Shown one piece after another: positions 25,900 through 33,291 of a stretch of 43,716 nucleotides of DNA. Position 1 is the first letter of the stretch. The number at the start of each line of letters is the position of its first letter. The notes under the pieces were generated by a model. It had not been told where the DNA came from. It did no database searches and saw only the letters and a program-made list of their open reading frames with translations. Source of the stretch: Prevotella illustrans (GTDB taxonomy: Bacteria > Bacteroidota > Bacteroidia > Bacteroidales > Bacteroidaceae); assembly GCF_017426725.1 (NCBI RefSeq), contig NZ_JAERMS010000023.1, positions 1 to 43,716 on the forward strand. The letters run 5' to 3'. A program made the translations under genes and the position numbers.

Positions 25900-25938
25900 C
25901 TTATTGCGTAAATTACGTTGCGCAAGTTACGCAATAAG
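25900..25938. promoter_or_regulatory. palindromic operator-like site upstream of the ATPase gene
   Basis: A perfect 12-bp inverted repeat CTTATTGCGTAA / TTACGCAATAAG flanks 15 bases that contain the palindrome TTGCGCAA (25918-25925) and another TTACG. It begins 6 bases upstream of the ATPase ATG, so a bound protein or a 5' hairpin would directly affect expression. Confidence 0.55.
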
Positions 25939-26148
25939 AATGAGAAAAGCAAATTTTAGAGTGAGAAATGTGGAATGTGGAAGTATAGAATGCGTTTACC
26001 GATCTATGACTTCCGTGTTTGTAAATGGCAGGCCGTAAGCCATTGCAAACATAGTAACTACGGCAGGCGCATGGCGATTTCATCATAAACCTGTGTTCGG
26101 CTTTTGGGGATGTACCGCTTCTCATTTCTTTTTATCACAATTTCTCCA
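25939..26148. other. intergenic stretch without a supported gene
   Basis: About 210 bases between the ATPase operator-like site and the methyltransferase gene. A 70-codon open frame on the minus strand (25913-26125) has no recognisable motif and overlaps the operator-like palindrome, so I do not call it. It could be remnant DNA from a past rearrangement. Confidence 0.4.
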
Positions 26149-26946
26149 TCATCTTGGAGGCTTCACGACAACAACGGAAAACAGCATCGGTATCTCGCCA
26201 TTCTTTCCTGCTATTTTGAACGTTCCGTCCTTTTCGGATATCATATTCCCGAACAGGTTGAATGGTGAGTAATCATACTCTCCGAAAGACTTTATCTGCA
26301 AACCATTACAGAGCAAACCATTCAGCACTACAGCCAGCCCGTGGTTCCATGTAACGGTTTTTTGCTGATTATCGGCTTTTGAATCAGTGTAGGTTGCTTC
26401 TTCTACAACATAAGGCTCTTTGCGTGAATAAGCATATCTGACTTGTGAAAAATCTTCATTGAGCATCCATAATATGGGGTGAAATTCCACGATAACGAAC
26501 TTTCCACCGTCTTTCAGCATCTGTGAGACTACTTGCCCCCATTGGATTAAGTCGGGCAACCAATTGACAACACCGTAAGATGTATATACAATGTCAAACT
26601 GTTGCCCTTTCAGCACGGCAGGTGCATCGTAGATGTTGCAGCAGCAGAATTGTGCATTCAGACCTAATTCCTCGTTCAAAGCCTTTGCCGTTTGTATAGC
26701 CTCTTCCGAGAAATCCACACCCACGACATTGGCTCCCAACTTTGATAATGAAAGCGTATCCATGCCGAAATGGCATTGAAGATGCAAGATAGACTTTCCT
26801 CGAACGTCGCCCAGCAAAGACAAATCCAAATCGGGAACAGACTTTACTTCTCTCTTGAATTTATTCAAATCATAAAATGAGGAATGCAGATGTATCTTTG
26901 TCCTTACATTCCACGCTTCCTTATTTGTCTTATAATAATCTTCCAT
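26149..26946 (-). CDS. class I SAM-dependent methyltransferase
   Basis: The 265-residue protein has the class I methyltransferase motifs: ILHLQCHFGMDTLSLSKLG (motif I, about residues 53-71), VVGVDFSEEAI (about 74-84), and FDIVYTSYGVVNWLPDL (post-I/II region). The substrate is unknown; the N-terminal YKTNKEAWNVRTKIH resembles small-molecule methyltransferases. It is the downstream-most member of a same-strand group with HXXEE, GNAT and VOC genes, typical of small-molecule or resistance gene groups. I see no decisive sign of horizontal transfer beyond this composition. Confidence 0.88.
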   Translation of the reverse strand: MEDYYKTNKEAWNVRTKIHLHSSFYDLNKFKREVKSVPDLDLSLLGDVRGKSILHLQCHFGMDTLSLSKLGANVVGVDFSEEAIQTAKALNEELGLNAQFCCCNIYDAPAVLKGQQFDIVYTSYGVVNWLPDLIQWGQVVSQMLKDGGKFVIVEFHPILWMLNEDFSQVRYAYSRKEPYVVEEATYTDSKADNQQKTVTWNHGLAVVLNGLLCNGLQIKSFGEYDYSPFNLFGNMISEKDGTFKIAGKNGEIPMLFSVVVVKPPR

Positions 26947-26967
26947 CGTTTGTTTCGTATTGATTTA

Positions 26968-27501
26968 CTATTTATTTTTCTTTTCCCAACGTTGAACCCT
27001 GCCCATACAAAAGAATGCAGAAAACAAGCTTAGTATGGTAAGAACGATGCCAATTACCGCCCATACAAACATCCGCGAAGGAGATAGAATAGAAGACTTT
27101 GCAAATTCGACAAAGGCATAAATGCAATAAGGCAATGTCAGGAGGCTGGTAATGATAACGGGCACATACTTTTGATACACAATCCACTGTGCGATATGTA
27201 TTAAAAGGTGAACCGAATACCCTGTTAATGCGGCAAACCACCATTGATATTCCCCTGTCCAAACAGAGCAAAACGAAACGACAGAAATAAGTATAAACTC
27301 GTGAGCAGTACCAACGGCAAAGGTGGAAGTGGAATAATCGAAAGTTCCTCGTCGAGTGAAGAATGATTCAATTTTAGGGTATCGTTTTTTCAACTCTTCC
27401 CTATTCCTGTCAATCCAACGTCTAAACATAATGATTTCCTCATATTCATGAACCATAAACACGAAAGGAAGAAGCATCATTATTAAGTTTATTTTTGTCA
27501 T
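26968..27501 (-). CDS. HXXEE domain membrane protein
   Basis: The 177-residue protein is predicted to have about five transmembrane segments. The N-terminal motif HEYEE at residues 18-22, with the following FRRWI segment, a second conserved HEF (about 67-69) and HIAQW (about 101-105), define the HXXEE family. The function is unknown; the His/Glu pattern in membrane helices suggests metal binding or an intramembrane enzyme. It lies 21 bases upstream of the methyltransferase gene on the same strand. Confidence 0.82.
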   Translation of the reverse strand: MTKINLIMMLLPFVFMVHEYEEIIMFRRWIDRNREELKKRYPKIESFFTRRGTFDYSTSTFAVGTAHEFILISVVSFCSVWTGEYQWWFAALTGYSVHLLIHIAQWIVYQKYVPVIITSLLTLPYCIYAFVEFAKSSILSPSRMFVWAVIGIVLTILSLFSAFFCMGRVQRWEKKNK

Positions 27502-27635
27502 AACTTCCCACTGGAGGATACTAGTAAATCAACTTTTGTTGTTGCTCGTACCATTTTTTTTTATTTTAGTTGTTATTCGATTATGAAAGAAAGTGGAGCA
27601 AATGCCTTTTGTGGGCAATCGTCCCACAAGTTTGA

Positions 27636-28262
27636 TTAAAGTCCATCGTATTCGTTTGAACCACCACCTTCATTAGGTTGTGAAGTAGGTTTTGTTGAAC
27701 TTTTCTTTACAGTAGCTTGATTATTTCTCCATTCTTCCTGTGTGAGTTTGGTGAAATGCGCTGTGCGAATGTCATTCATCAATGGGACAGGCTTGTTGTA
27801 TTCCGTATGGCTGTAAGTGAATCCACATTTCTCTTGCACTCGTTTTGATTTCTCGTTGCCATCAAAATATCCGCACCAAATGGTAGGCATCTGCAAATCC
27901 TCAAAGGCATATCGAATCAATTCGCTGACGGCTTCGGGAATCAGGCCTTGCCCCCAATATGGCTCGCCTATCCAATAGCCAATCTCACAATCGCTACTTG
28001 CCATTTTTGCGGAGTGAATCTCACTCCTTGCTGTCATGATACCTACGCTGCCGACTGTTTCGCCTGTCTCTTTCAGAACAACAGCGTATGTTTCCGGATC
28101 AGATAACACGCTCTTAATGATTTCGCGACTATTCTCAACGCTCGTGTGTGGAGGCCAACCTGCGATGGGACCGATATTCGGATTACAGGCATACTTGTAG
28201 AGTGCTTCGGCGTCGCTTTCCTGCCATGGTCTTAAAATCAAGCGTTTGGTTTGTAGTTCCAT
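27636..28262 (-). CDS. GNAT acetyltransferase, RimJ/RimL type
   Basis: Starting at 28262 (MELQTKRLILRPW, the usual opening of the family), the protein has 208 residues; the frame is open farther upstream but without conserved sequence. Acetyl-CoA-binding motif A is in IGYWIGEPYWGQGLIPEAVSELIRYAF, followed by SKRVQEKCGF. The family acetylates N-terminal or small-molecule amines. The tail after QEEWRNN is a low-complexity extension (Ser/Thr/Gly rich) not typical of the family. Confidence 0.87.
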   Translation of the reverse strand: MELQTKRLILRPWQESDAEALYKYACNPNIGPIAGWPPHTSVENSREIIKSVLSDPETYAVVLKETGETVGSVGIMTARSEIHSAKMASSDCEIGYWIGEPYWGQGLIPEAVSELIRYAFEDLQMPTIWCGYFDGNEKSKRVQEKCGFTYSHTEYNKPVPLMNDIRTAHFTKLTQEEWRNNQATVKKSSTKPTSQPNEGGGSNEYDGL

Positions 28263-28318
28263 ATTCCTATTGATAAAAGTTTTTTTATCGTCTGCTCTTC
28301 GGGCATTGCGCCAGCAGA

Positions 28319-28738
28319 TTATATAATAAGGTTTCCCTCGCTGTCCATCTTCCAAAATAGATTATAGGCTACCTCGAACACATAGTTGTCCAAGTCTTTG
28401 AAATAGCCACTATATCCTCCCCAAAACACTTTCTGTGCGGGTTTCACAACGGTTGCCCCAAGCCGTTCGGCTTCCTGCATCACGGCATCGACTTCCTCCT
28501 CCGATGTGGCGTTATAACTGATTGTCATACCCGAAAAGGTAGTCTGTTGATACCTTAACGTGGTGTCTTTTTCCAATTCTTGCAGTGGATATACTCCTAA
28601 AACTATCCCACCCAAAGGAAACAATGCGTAAGTCTCCTGACTTTGTCCCGACTTCTTCCAGCCCAAGCCCTCATAGAATGCCAATGCCTTTTGAAAGTCT
28701 TTTACTCCTAATGTGATTAAAGAGAATTTCTGTCTCAT
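28319..28738 (-). CDS. VOC (glyoxalase/bleomycin resistance) family protein
   Basis: The 139-residue protein has the vicinal-oxygen-chelate fold pattern: ITLGVKDFQKALAFYEGLGWKK at the N-terminus and VFWGGYSGYFKDLDNYVFEVAYN near the end, with a Glu that may bind metal in VFEVAY. Such proteins can be lyases, dioxygenases or drug-binding resistance proteins; the sequence does not decide which. It is the upstream-most gene of the GNAT/HXXEE/methyltransferase group. Confidence 0.86.
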   Translation of the reverse strand: MRQKFSLITLGVKDFQKALAFYEGLGWKKSGQSQETYALFPLGGIVLGVYPLQELEKDTTLRYQQTTFSGMTISYNATSEEEVDAVMQEAERLGATVVKPAQKVFWGGYSGYFKDLDNYVFEVAYNLFWKMDSEGNLII

Positions 28739-28830
28739 AAGTTGTACTTTATAATTTAGTTATCAAAACAACCTCTGATACTGCGCGTTGCCATCCTTGT
28801 TAAGCCGCAAATCTTACGCCCAATGAGTTG

Positions 28831-29859
28831 TCAAAACAACTCACCCTCTCTTTGAACAAGCAGGTTGTTGCGCCCCAGATGGCTGTAGGCCAAGGGCGTA
28901 GCCATGCGTCCGCGTGGTGTCCGCTTGACGAAACCCTCCATGATGAGGAAGGGTTCGTAGACGTCTTCCACCGTACCGGCGTCTTCGCCGATGGCCGTGG
29001 CGATGGTGCCGACGCCCACCGGACCGCCGTGAAACTTGTCGATAATCGTCAGCAGAATCTTATTGTCGATGTCGTCGAGGCCGTATTGGTCGATATTGAG
29101 AGCCTTGAGTGCCACTTGGGTGATGGAAGTGGTGATGGTGCCGTTGCCTTTCACTTGGGCAAAGTCGCGCACACGGCGCAGCAGCGAGTTGGCGATACGG
29201 GGCGTGCCACGGCTGCGTCGGCCTATTTCGTCGGCCGCATGGTCTTCGATGGGCACCTTTAGCAGCGTGGCCGAACGGCGGATGATGCGCTTCAGCGTTT
29301 CGGGATCGTAGTATTCCAAGTGCATGTTGATACCGAAACGGGCCCGCAGCGGTGCCGTGAGCATGCCACTGCGCGTTGTCGCGCCTACGAGTGTGAACGG
29401 ATTGAGGTCTATCTGTATGGAGCGTGCCGATGGGCCTTTGTCGATCATGATGTCGATGCGGTAGTCCTCCATAGCCGAGTAGAGATACTCTTCTACTACG
29501 GGCGAAAGTCGGTGAATCTCGTCGATGAAGAGCACGTCGTTGGGTTCCAGCGACGTCAGAATACCCGCCAGATCGCCCGGTTTGTCGAGTATGGGACCAC
29601 TTGTTATCTTGAATCCCACGCCCAACTCGTTGGCGATGATGTTGCTCAGTGTCGTTTTGCCCAGTCCCGGCGGCCCGTAGAGCAGGGTATGGTCGAGCGG
29701 TTCGCGGCGATACTTGGCTGCTTCCACGAAAACTTCCAGATTCTCAACGACCTTAGGCTGACCGTTGAAGTCGGCGAAGCGCAGGGGTCGCAGCGCGTTC
29801 TCAAATTCTTTTTCGGCCGAAGAGAGCCGTTCTTCTCTTATATCAAAATCTTCAGACAT
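28831..29859 (-). CDS. ruvB: Holliday junction branch-migration helicase RuvB
   Basis: The 342-residue AAA+ motor drives branch migration with RuvA during recombination repair. Walker [10 protein letters not shown] is at 62-70, Walker B DEIH at 113-116 and sensor 1 GATTRSGML at about 158. The C-terminal winged helix contains [28 protein letters not shown]. Length and motifs are fully typical. It has its own promoter and no ruvA or ruvC nearby. Confidence 0.98.
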   Translation of the reverse strand: MSEDFDIREERLSSAEKEFENALRPLRFADFNGQPKVVENLEVFVEAAKYRREPLDHTLLYGPPGLGKTTLSNIIANELGVGFKITSGPILDKPGDLAGILTSLEPNDVLFIDEIHRLSPVVEEYLYSAMEDYRIDIMIDKGPSARSIQIDLNPFTLVGATTRSGMLTAPLRARFGINMHLEYYDPETLKRIIRRSATLLKVPIEDHAADEIGRRSRGTPRIANSLLRRVRDFAQVKGNGTITTSITQVALKALNIDQYGLDDIDNKILLTIIDKFHGGPVGVGTIATAIGEDAGTVEDVYEPFLIMEGFVKRTPRGRMATPLAYSHLGRNNLLVQREGELF

Positions 29860-29881
29860 GTATTATTCATTGTTCTTTCGG

Positions 29882-29913
29882 CAAAAGTAAGCATAAAAAT
29901 CGAGAAATGCGAA
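29882..29913 (-). promoter_or_regulatory. promoter of ruvB
   Basis: The minus strand has TTCG at 29910-29913, a 20-base gap and TACTTTTG at 29882-29889, fitting the Bacteroidetes -33/-7 pattern and giving a leader of about 17 bases. Confidence 0.55.
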
Positions 29914-29943
29914 GCCTTCGCTAACACATTGATACATAATGCG

Positions 29944-30032
29944 TTGCAAAAGCAGCCCTTTTACACGCTAAAAGCTATGCTTTGACCTTGTAATAGTTAT
30001 GCTTTTAGCGTGTAAAAGGGCTGCTTTTGCAA
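29944..30032. repeat. 89-bp palindrome with perfect 32-bp arms
   Basis: The arms 29944-29975 and 30001-30032 are perfect reverse complements over 32 bases (starting TTGCAAAAGCAGCCC) and surround a 25-base spacer. There is no coding sequence inside. It lies upstream of ruvB on one side and of the split VOC gene on the other, so it is not placed as a terminator for an adjacent gene end. It could form a cruciform or be a REP/MITE-like repeat. Confidence 0.85.
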
Positions 30033-30166
30033 ACCGAAAGAACTACTGTTGAATTTTGTCCCTCTGAACCGGAGAAAACTATCTTAACTTCTATACGCTA
30101 CTTTATCCGATTCCTACAGCTGTTTTGAGTTATTTATTTCTTCCCTCATAGGTTCCCCCCTTGTTT
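30033..30166. other. intergenic, nothing recognised
   Basis: Between the 32-bp-arm palindrome and the TTACC array there is no open frame of note and no RNA gene I can recognise. The sequence is of moderate AT content. Confidence 0.5.
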
Positions 30167-30205
30167 TTACCAAAGGATGGTAATGCTGTTACCGGCGTGT
30201 GGTAA
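30167..30205. repeat. two TTACC-N7-GGTAA palindromes, second site
   Basis: Two units, TTACC-AAAGGAT-GGTAA at 30167-30183 and TTACC-GGCGTGT-GGTAA at 30189-30205, are 22 bp apart with a 5-base spacer, the same design as the four-unit array at 8804-8887. They lie about 30-70 bases upstream of the promoter of the split VOC gene. Confidence 0.8.
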
Positions 30206-30235
30206 TTCGATTCTCGTCGGTTCAGCCCCGATTGC

Positions 30236-30266
30236 TTGGCTGATTACATGAAAAAGATTAACTTTG
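30236..30266 (+). promoter_or_regulatory. promoter of the split VOC gene
   Basis: TTG at 30236-30238 and TAACTTTG at 30259-30266 are separated by 20 bases, a good match to the Bacteroidetes pattern, 24 bases before the ATG at 30291. Confidence 0.6.
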
Positions 30267-30421
30267 TAATGAACCCGACAAGTTTAAACAATGAGAATAG
30301 AGCATATCGCAATCTACGTGAGAGACCTTGAAGGAGCGAAGAGATTCTTCATGAAATATTTCGGAGCAAGGTCTAATGAACTATATCACAATCCGAGGAC
30401 AGGATTGCGTTCTTATTTCCT

Positions 30422-31311
30422 AATTATTGCTGGCCGTAAAAACCGAGTTGTAAAAAATAGTCATCGACTATCATCAACAATAATAAATAGTATTACAGGT
30501 ACTATTGGTGTTCTTTTTAACTTCATGTTCTGCAGAAATGGATTAGTTTTGGACCACTGAGCATATAAGTTAGTTATCTCCAATCCTATCGGACAGCAAT
30601 AATAAAACAATATTCAATAAATTCCCTACTTTTATACATCTTTAATTTATGACGAATAAAATCAACACATTACATGTGATTATCTTTACAACATTTGCAT
30701 TAATTTCTTGTAACCACATCAAAAACAAAGACTTTAAAGTAAATATTCTTGCTCTGACGGAGTCTGAAAGTGTCTATTTTATACAAAAAGTAGACACAAT
30801 AGAATATAAATGTTATATTATTACAGAAGATACCGATAAAATAAGTATAACAGTACCCTATAGTGCTAATGATTTTATTGATGATTTAAAGAGAAAGAGC
30901 AAGAGTCTTTCTTATTTTCCAATAGCTCAAAAACAGAAGGGATATAGAGAAACCTTGCAAGAAATAAAAATGTGTATAAATGTTATTTTAAATAAACATT
31001 CAAAAGAAAAACCTATCAGTATATTTTGTAATCTGTCAGATTTTAGTGATATTGCCATTATTGTTTCGAAACGACTCCCAGAAAAGAAATGTAAGAATAG
31101 ATCTCAGATAGAAGAGTGTATTAACCATACTACATTAGCAGCTGATTTGACCGCAATATTGGGAATGTATAATATGAGCGTACAATCCATATCATTAGAT
31201 TCAGAAGCAAAAAGTATTTTTATGAACAAGGAATTATTTTTATCAAACCACACTACATCTATTATGGACATACCTCAAAAAATTCTTGCTGTTCCAATTA
31301 AAATTATTACT
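30422..31311 (+). mobile_element. about 890-bp AT-rich insertion in the VOC gene
   Basis: The insert is markedly richer in A and T than the flanks, lacks a transposase, and carries one lipoprotein gene. The near-identical sequences AATTATTGCTG at 30422-30432 and AATTATTACTG at 31302-31312 lie at its two junctions, and the dinucleotide CT is shared at both break points. It contains small hairpins, for example ATAGTC-ATC-GACTAT near 30460. The mechanism of entry is unknown. Confidence 0.65.
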
Positions 31312-31323
31312 GTCGTTCGATGA
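30649..31323 (+). CDS. lipoprotein of unknown function inside the insertion
   Basis: The 224-residue protein has a signal peptide ending FALISC, so the lipidated cysteine is at about residue 21. The mature part is Lys/Ile/Ser rich with no domain I recognise. Codon use is strongly AT biased, unlike its neighbours, a sign of foreign origin. The last few codons and the TGA stop come from the interrupted VOC gene, so the original 3' end may have been lost. Insertion-borne lipoproteins can be immunity or surface-exclusion proteins, but nothing here shows that. Confidence 0.6.
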   Translation: MTNKINTLHVIIFTTFALISCNHIKNKDFKVNILALTESESVYFIQKVDTIEYKCYIITEDTDKISITVPYSANDFIDDLKRKSKSLSYFPIAQKQKGYRETLQEIKMCINVILNKHSKEKPISIFCNLSDFSDIAIIVSKRLPEKKCKNRSQIEECINHTTLAADLTAILGMYNMSVQSISLDSEAKSIFMNKELFLSNHTTSIMDIPQKILAVPIKIITVVR

Positions 31324-31560
31324 TGGCGCACGGCTGGAAATCATGAACAAACCACAGATGACGGACGGAGAGAAAAGCCGGAACCGCACAGGTTACATTC
31401 ATCTGGCTTTCGGTACAGGTGGCAAGGAAGGAGTAGATACGCTGACGGAACGGTTAAGGGCCGACGGCTTCCACGTTATCGATGGTCCACGGACAACGGG
31501 CGACGGCTATTACGAAGCGTGCGTAGAAGGTTTCGAGGGAAACTTAATTGAAATAACCAT

Positions 31561-31616
31561 TTAACCCAAATCTCTAAGTTTGCAATATGAATTGCAAACT
31601 TAGAGATTTGGGTTAA
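31561..31616. repeat. perfect 56-bp palindrome, copy 2 of the repeated hairpin
   Basis: Arms of 26 bases (starting TTAACCCAAATCTC) flank the tetraloop ATGA. It overlaps the VOC stop codon and lies 5 bases before the convergent S41 protease stop, so it is well placed as a bidirectional terminator. A variant copy is at 23372-23426, also between convergent genes. Confidence 0.88.
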
Positions 31617-31621
31617 ATGTG

Positions 31622-33229
31622 TCAGAACAGCGTCAGCGCTTTCTTGACGATGGCGTTTCGCTCGTTGATAATGTGGAAATACTCGCTCATATCCCACAGG
31701 TCGCGGGCCACAAGAGCCTTGAGTTGGGCGCGGAGAGCGGGCATGGTAGCCTTGAGTTCTGCCTCATCCTTGGGCTTGACGTTCTGCTTAGCTGCCTCAG
31801 CCACAATGTTGTCAATCACGCTCTGGGGCACTTCAAAGTCGCGCAAGAAGGTGTCGAACGTGGGATAACGCTTCTTGAGTTCCTTGCGATGGGCGTCTAC
31901 ATAACTGAGATTGGCGTTGATGATGAAACTGCGGGCCAGCAACTGGCGGTGGAATCGTGTGGTGAGCGTCGTGTCAAGTGGTACAAAGTAGTCGGGCATG
32001 ACACCGCCACCGCCATATACCGTGCGGTGTTGGCGCAACGTCTGATACTTCAGTGAATCGGCAAAATGAATGCTGTCGGCACTGTAAAGTTCGCCATGTT
32101 CAAAACGCTTCTCAATGTCCATGGCGTAATCTAAGTTCTCACCTTTCTTATAAGGCTTCTGAATGCAGCGGCCTGATGGCGTATAGTAGTGGGCGATAGT
32201 GAGGCGAATCATGCTGCCGTCGCTAAACTCTATGGGGCGCTGTACGAGCCCTTTACCGAACGAGCGGCGACCTACCACCCAGCCACGATCCTGATCTTGC
32301 AAGGCGCCTGTTACGATTTCCGCGGCCGAAGCCGTATATTCATTGATGAGCGCCACGACCTTCCCTTCAAGCAATCGGCCCGTTCCATCGGCCTTATAGT
32401 CCTGCCGTTCGGTGCGCAATCCTTTGGTATAAACGATGAGATCGTTCTTTTTCAGAAACTCATTCGCTATACGAACGGCCGCTATAAGATAGCCTCCGCC
32501 GTTCTCTTGCAGGTCGAGCACCAAGTCGTGCATGCCTTGCTTCTTCAGTTTATCTACGGCTTCCATGAACTCATCGTAGGTGGTGGCGCCGAAACTACCG
32601 ATGCGAATATAACCCACTTGCGGGCGAATCATGTAATAGGCGTCGATGGTTTTCACGGGAATTTTGTCGCGTGTGACCGTAAAGACGAGCTTATCCTTGA
32701 TTCCCCGTCGCACAATGGTGAGCTTCACTTTGGTGCCCCGAGGGCCGCGCAACCGCTTCATAATCTCCTCTTTCGACATTTTCACGCCCGCAATGGCCGT
32801 ATCATTGACTGCCACAATGCGGTCGCCGGCCAAGATTCCGACCTTTTCCGACGGACCTTTCAGCACCGGTTGAATCACGAGCAACGTGTCTTGCACCATA
32901 TTGAACTGCACGCCGATTCCGTCGAACGAACCTTGCAGCGGCTCGTTCATGGCTTTAGTTTCCTTGGCGGTGGAGTAAGCGGAATGCGGATCGAGCTTTT
33001 CGAGCATGCCCCGGATAGCGTCTTCCACGAGTTTTTGCTCATCCACCTGATCTACATAGAGCCCTTTGATGGCCATTTCGGCTATCTGCAACTTGCGTGC
33101 GAGAGTATTATCTTTACCCAAGTCTATGACCTGAGCCAAGAGAGGAGAAAGAAATTGTACGAGAAAAATAAATATAAAGCCTAAGCGCAGCATGGAAAAC
33201 GGCGCATGAAGGCGGAAAATTGAAATCAT
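31622..33229 (-). CDS. S41 family C-terminal processing peptidase
   Basis: This 535-residue exported protease has a signal peptide (cleavage near LLAQ, residue 33), an N-terminal helical region, a PDZ domain at about 98-180 and the S41 catalytic core. The nucleophile Ser301 (EYTASAAEI) and base Lys326 (RSFGKGLVQ) are 25 residues apart, as in active CtpA/Prc enzymes, and the LDLQENGGGYL motif is intact. It degrades or trims periplasmic proteins at their C-termini. A start at the Met 12 codons in is possible. It follows the topoisomerase gene by 62 bases. Confidence 0.95.
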   Translation of the reverse strand: MISIFRLHAPFSMLRLGFIFIFLVQFLSPLLAQVIDLGKDNTLARKLQIAEMAIKGLYVDQVDEQKLVEDAIRGMLEKLDPHSAYSTAKETKAMNEPLQGSFDGIGVQFNMVQDTLLVIQPVLKGPSEKVGILAGDRIVAVNDTAIAGVKMSKEEIMKRLRGPRGTKVKLTIVRRGIKDKLVFTVTRDKIPVKTIDAYYMIRPQVGYIRIGSFGATTYDEFMEAVDKLKKQGMHDLVLDLQENGGGYLIAAVRIANEFLKKNDLIVYTKGLRTERQDYKADGTGRLLEGKVVALINEYTASAAEIVTGALQDQDRGWVVGRRSFGKGLVQRPIEFSDGSMIRLTIAHYYTPSGRCIQKPYKKGENLDYAMDIEKRFEHGELYSADSIHFADSLKYQTLRQHRTVYGGGGVMPDYFVPLDTTLTTRFHRQLLARSFIINANLSYVDAHRKELKKRYPTFDTFLRDFEVPQSVIDNIVAEAAKQNVKPKDEAELKATMPALRAQLKALVARDLWDMSEYFHIINERNAIVKKALTLF

Positions 33230-33291
33230 AGTTACAGTTGATGTTGTTATTATAAAAATACATATTAGTCCTATAAAGCCTAATATGCCTC

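Larger units (their letters stand above)
30291..31564 (+). pseudogene. VOC family gene split by an insertion
   Basis: The first 44 codons (30291-30422, opening MRIEHIAIYVRDLEGAKRFF and reaching RSYFL) are the N-terminal half of a VOC/glyoxalase protein. The matching C-terminal half resumes at about 31310 ([14 protein letters not shown] through [19 protein letters not shown]) and ends at the TAA at 31562-31564. Joined, they would give a normal protein of about 128 residues. About 890 bases lie between, so the gene is broken. Both halves keep conserved motifs, which points to a recent event. Confidence 0.82.

Noticed and set aside
25913..26125. 70-codon minus-strand frame between the ATPase and methyltransferase
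   Set aside because: No family resemblance, Cys/His/Ser-rich composition, and overlap with the operator-like palindrome.
29860..30290. A tRNA or small RNA gene in the largest intergenic gap
   Set aside because: No cloverleaf or known RNA motif could be recognised; the structure there is explained by the long palindrome and the TTACC units.
30291..30560. An 89-codon complete small gene at the start of the split VOC gene
   Set aside because: Only the first 44 codons match a VOC protein; the rest reads into the AT-rich insertion, and the true second half is at 31310-31564.
32189..33184. 331-codon open frame on the plus strand opposite the S41 protease
   Set aside because: It mirrors the S41 gene, whose catalytic residues and PDZ domain are intact; no independent motif is visible.
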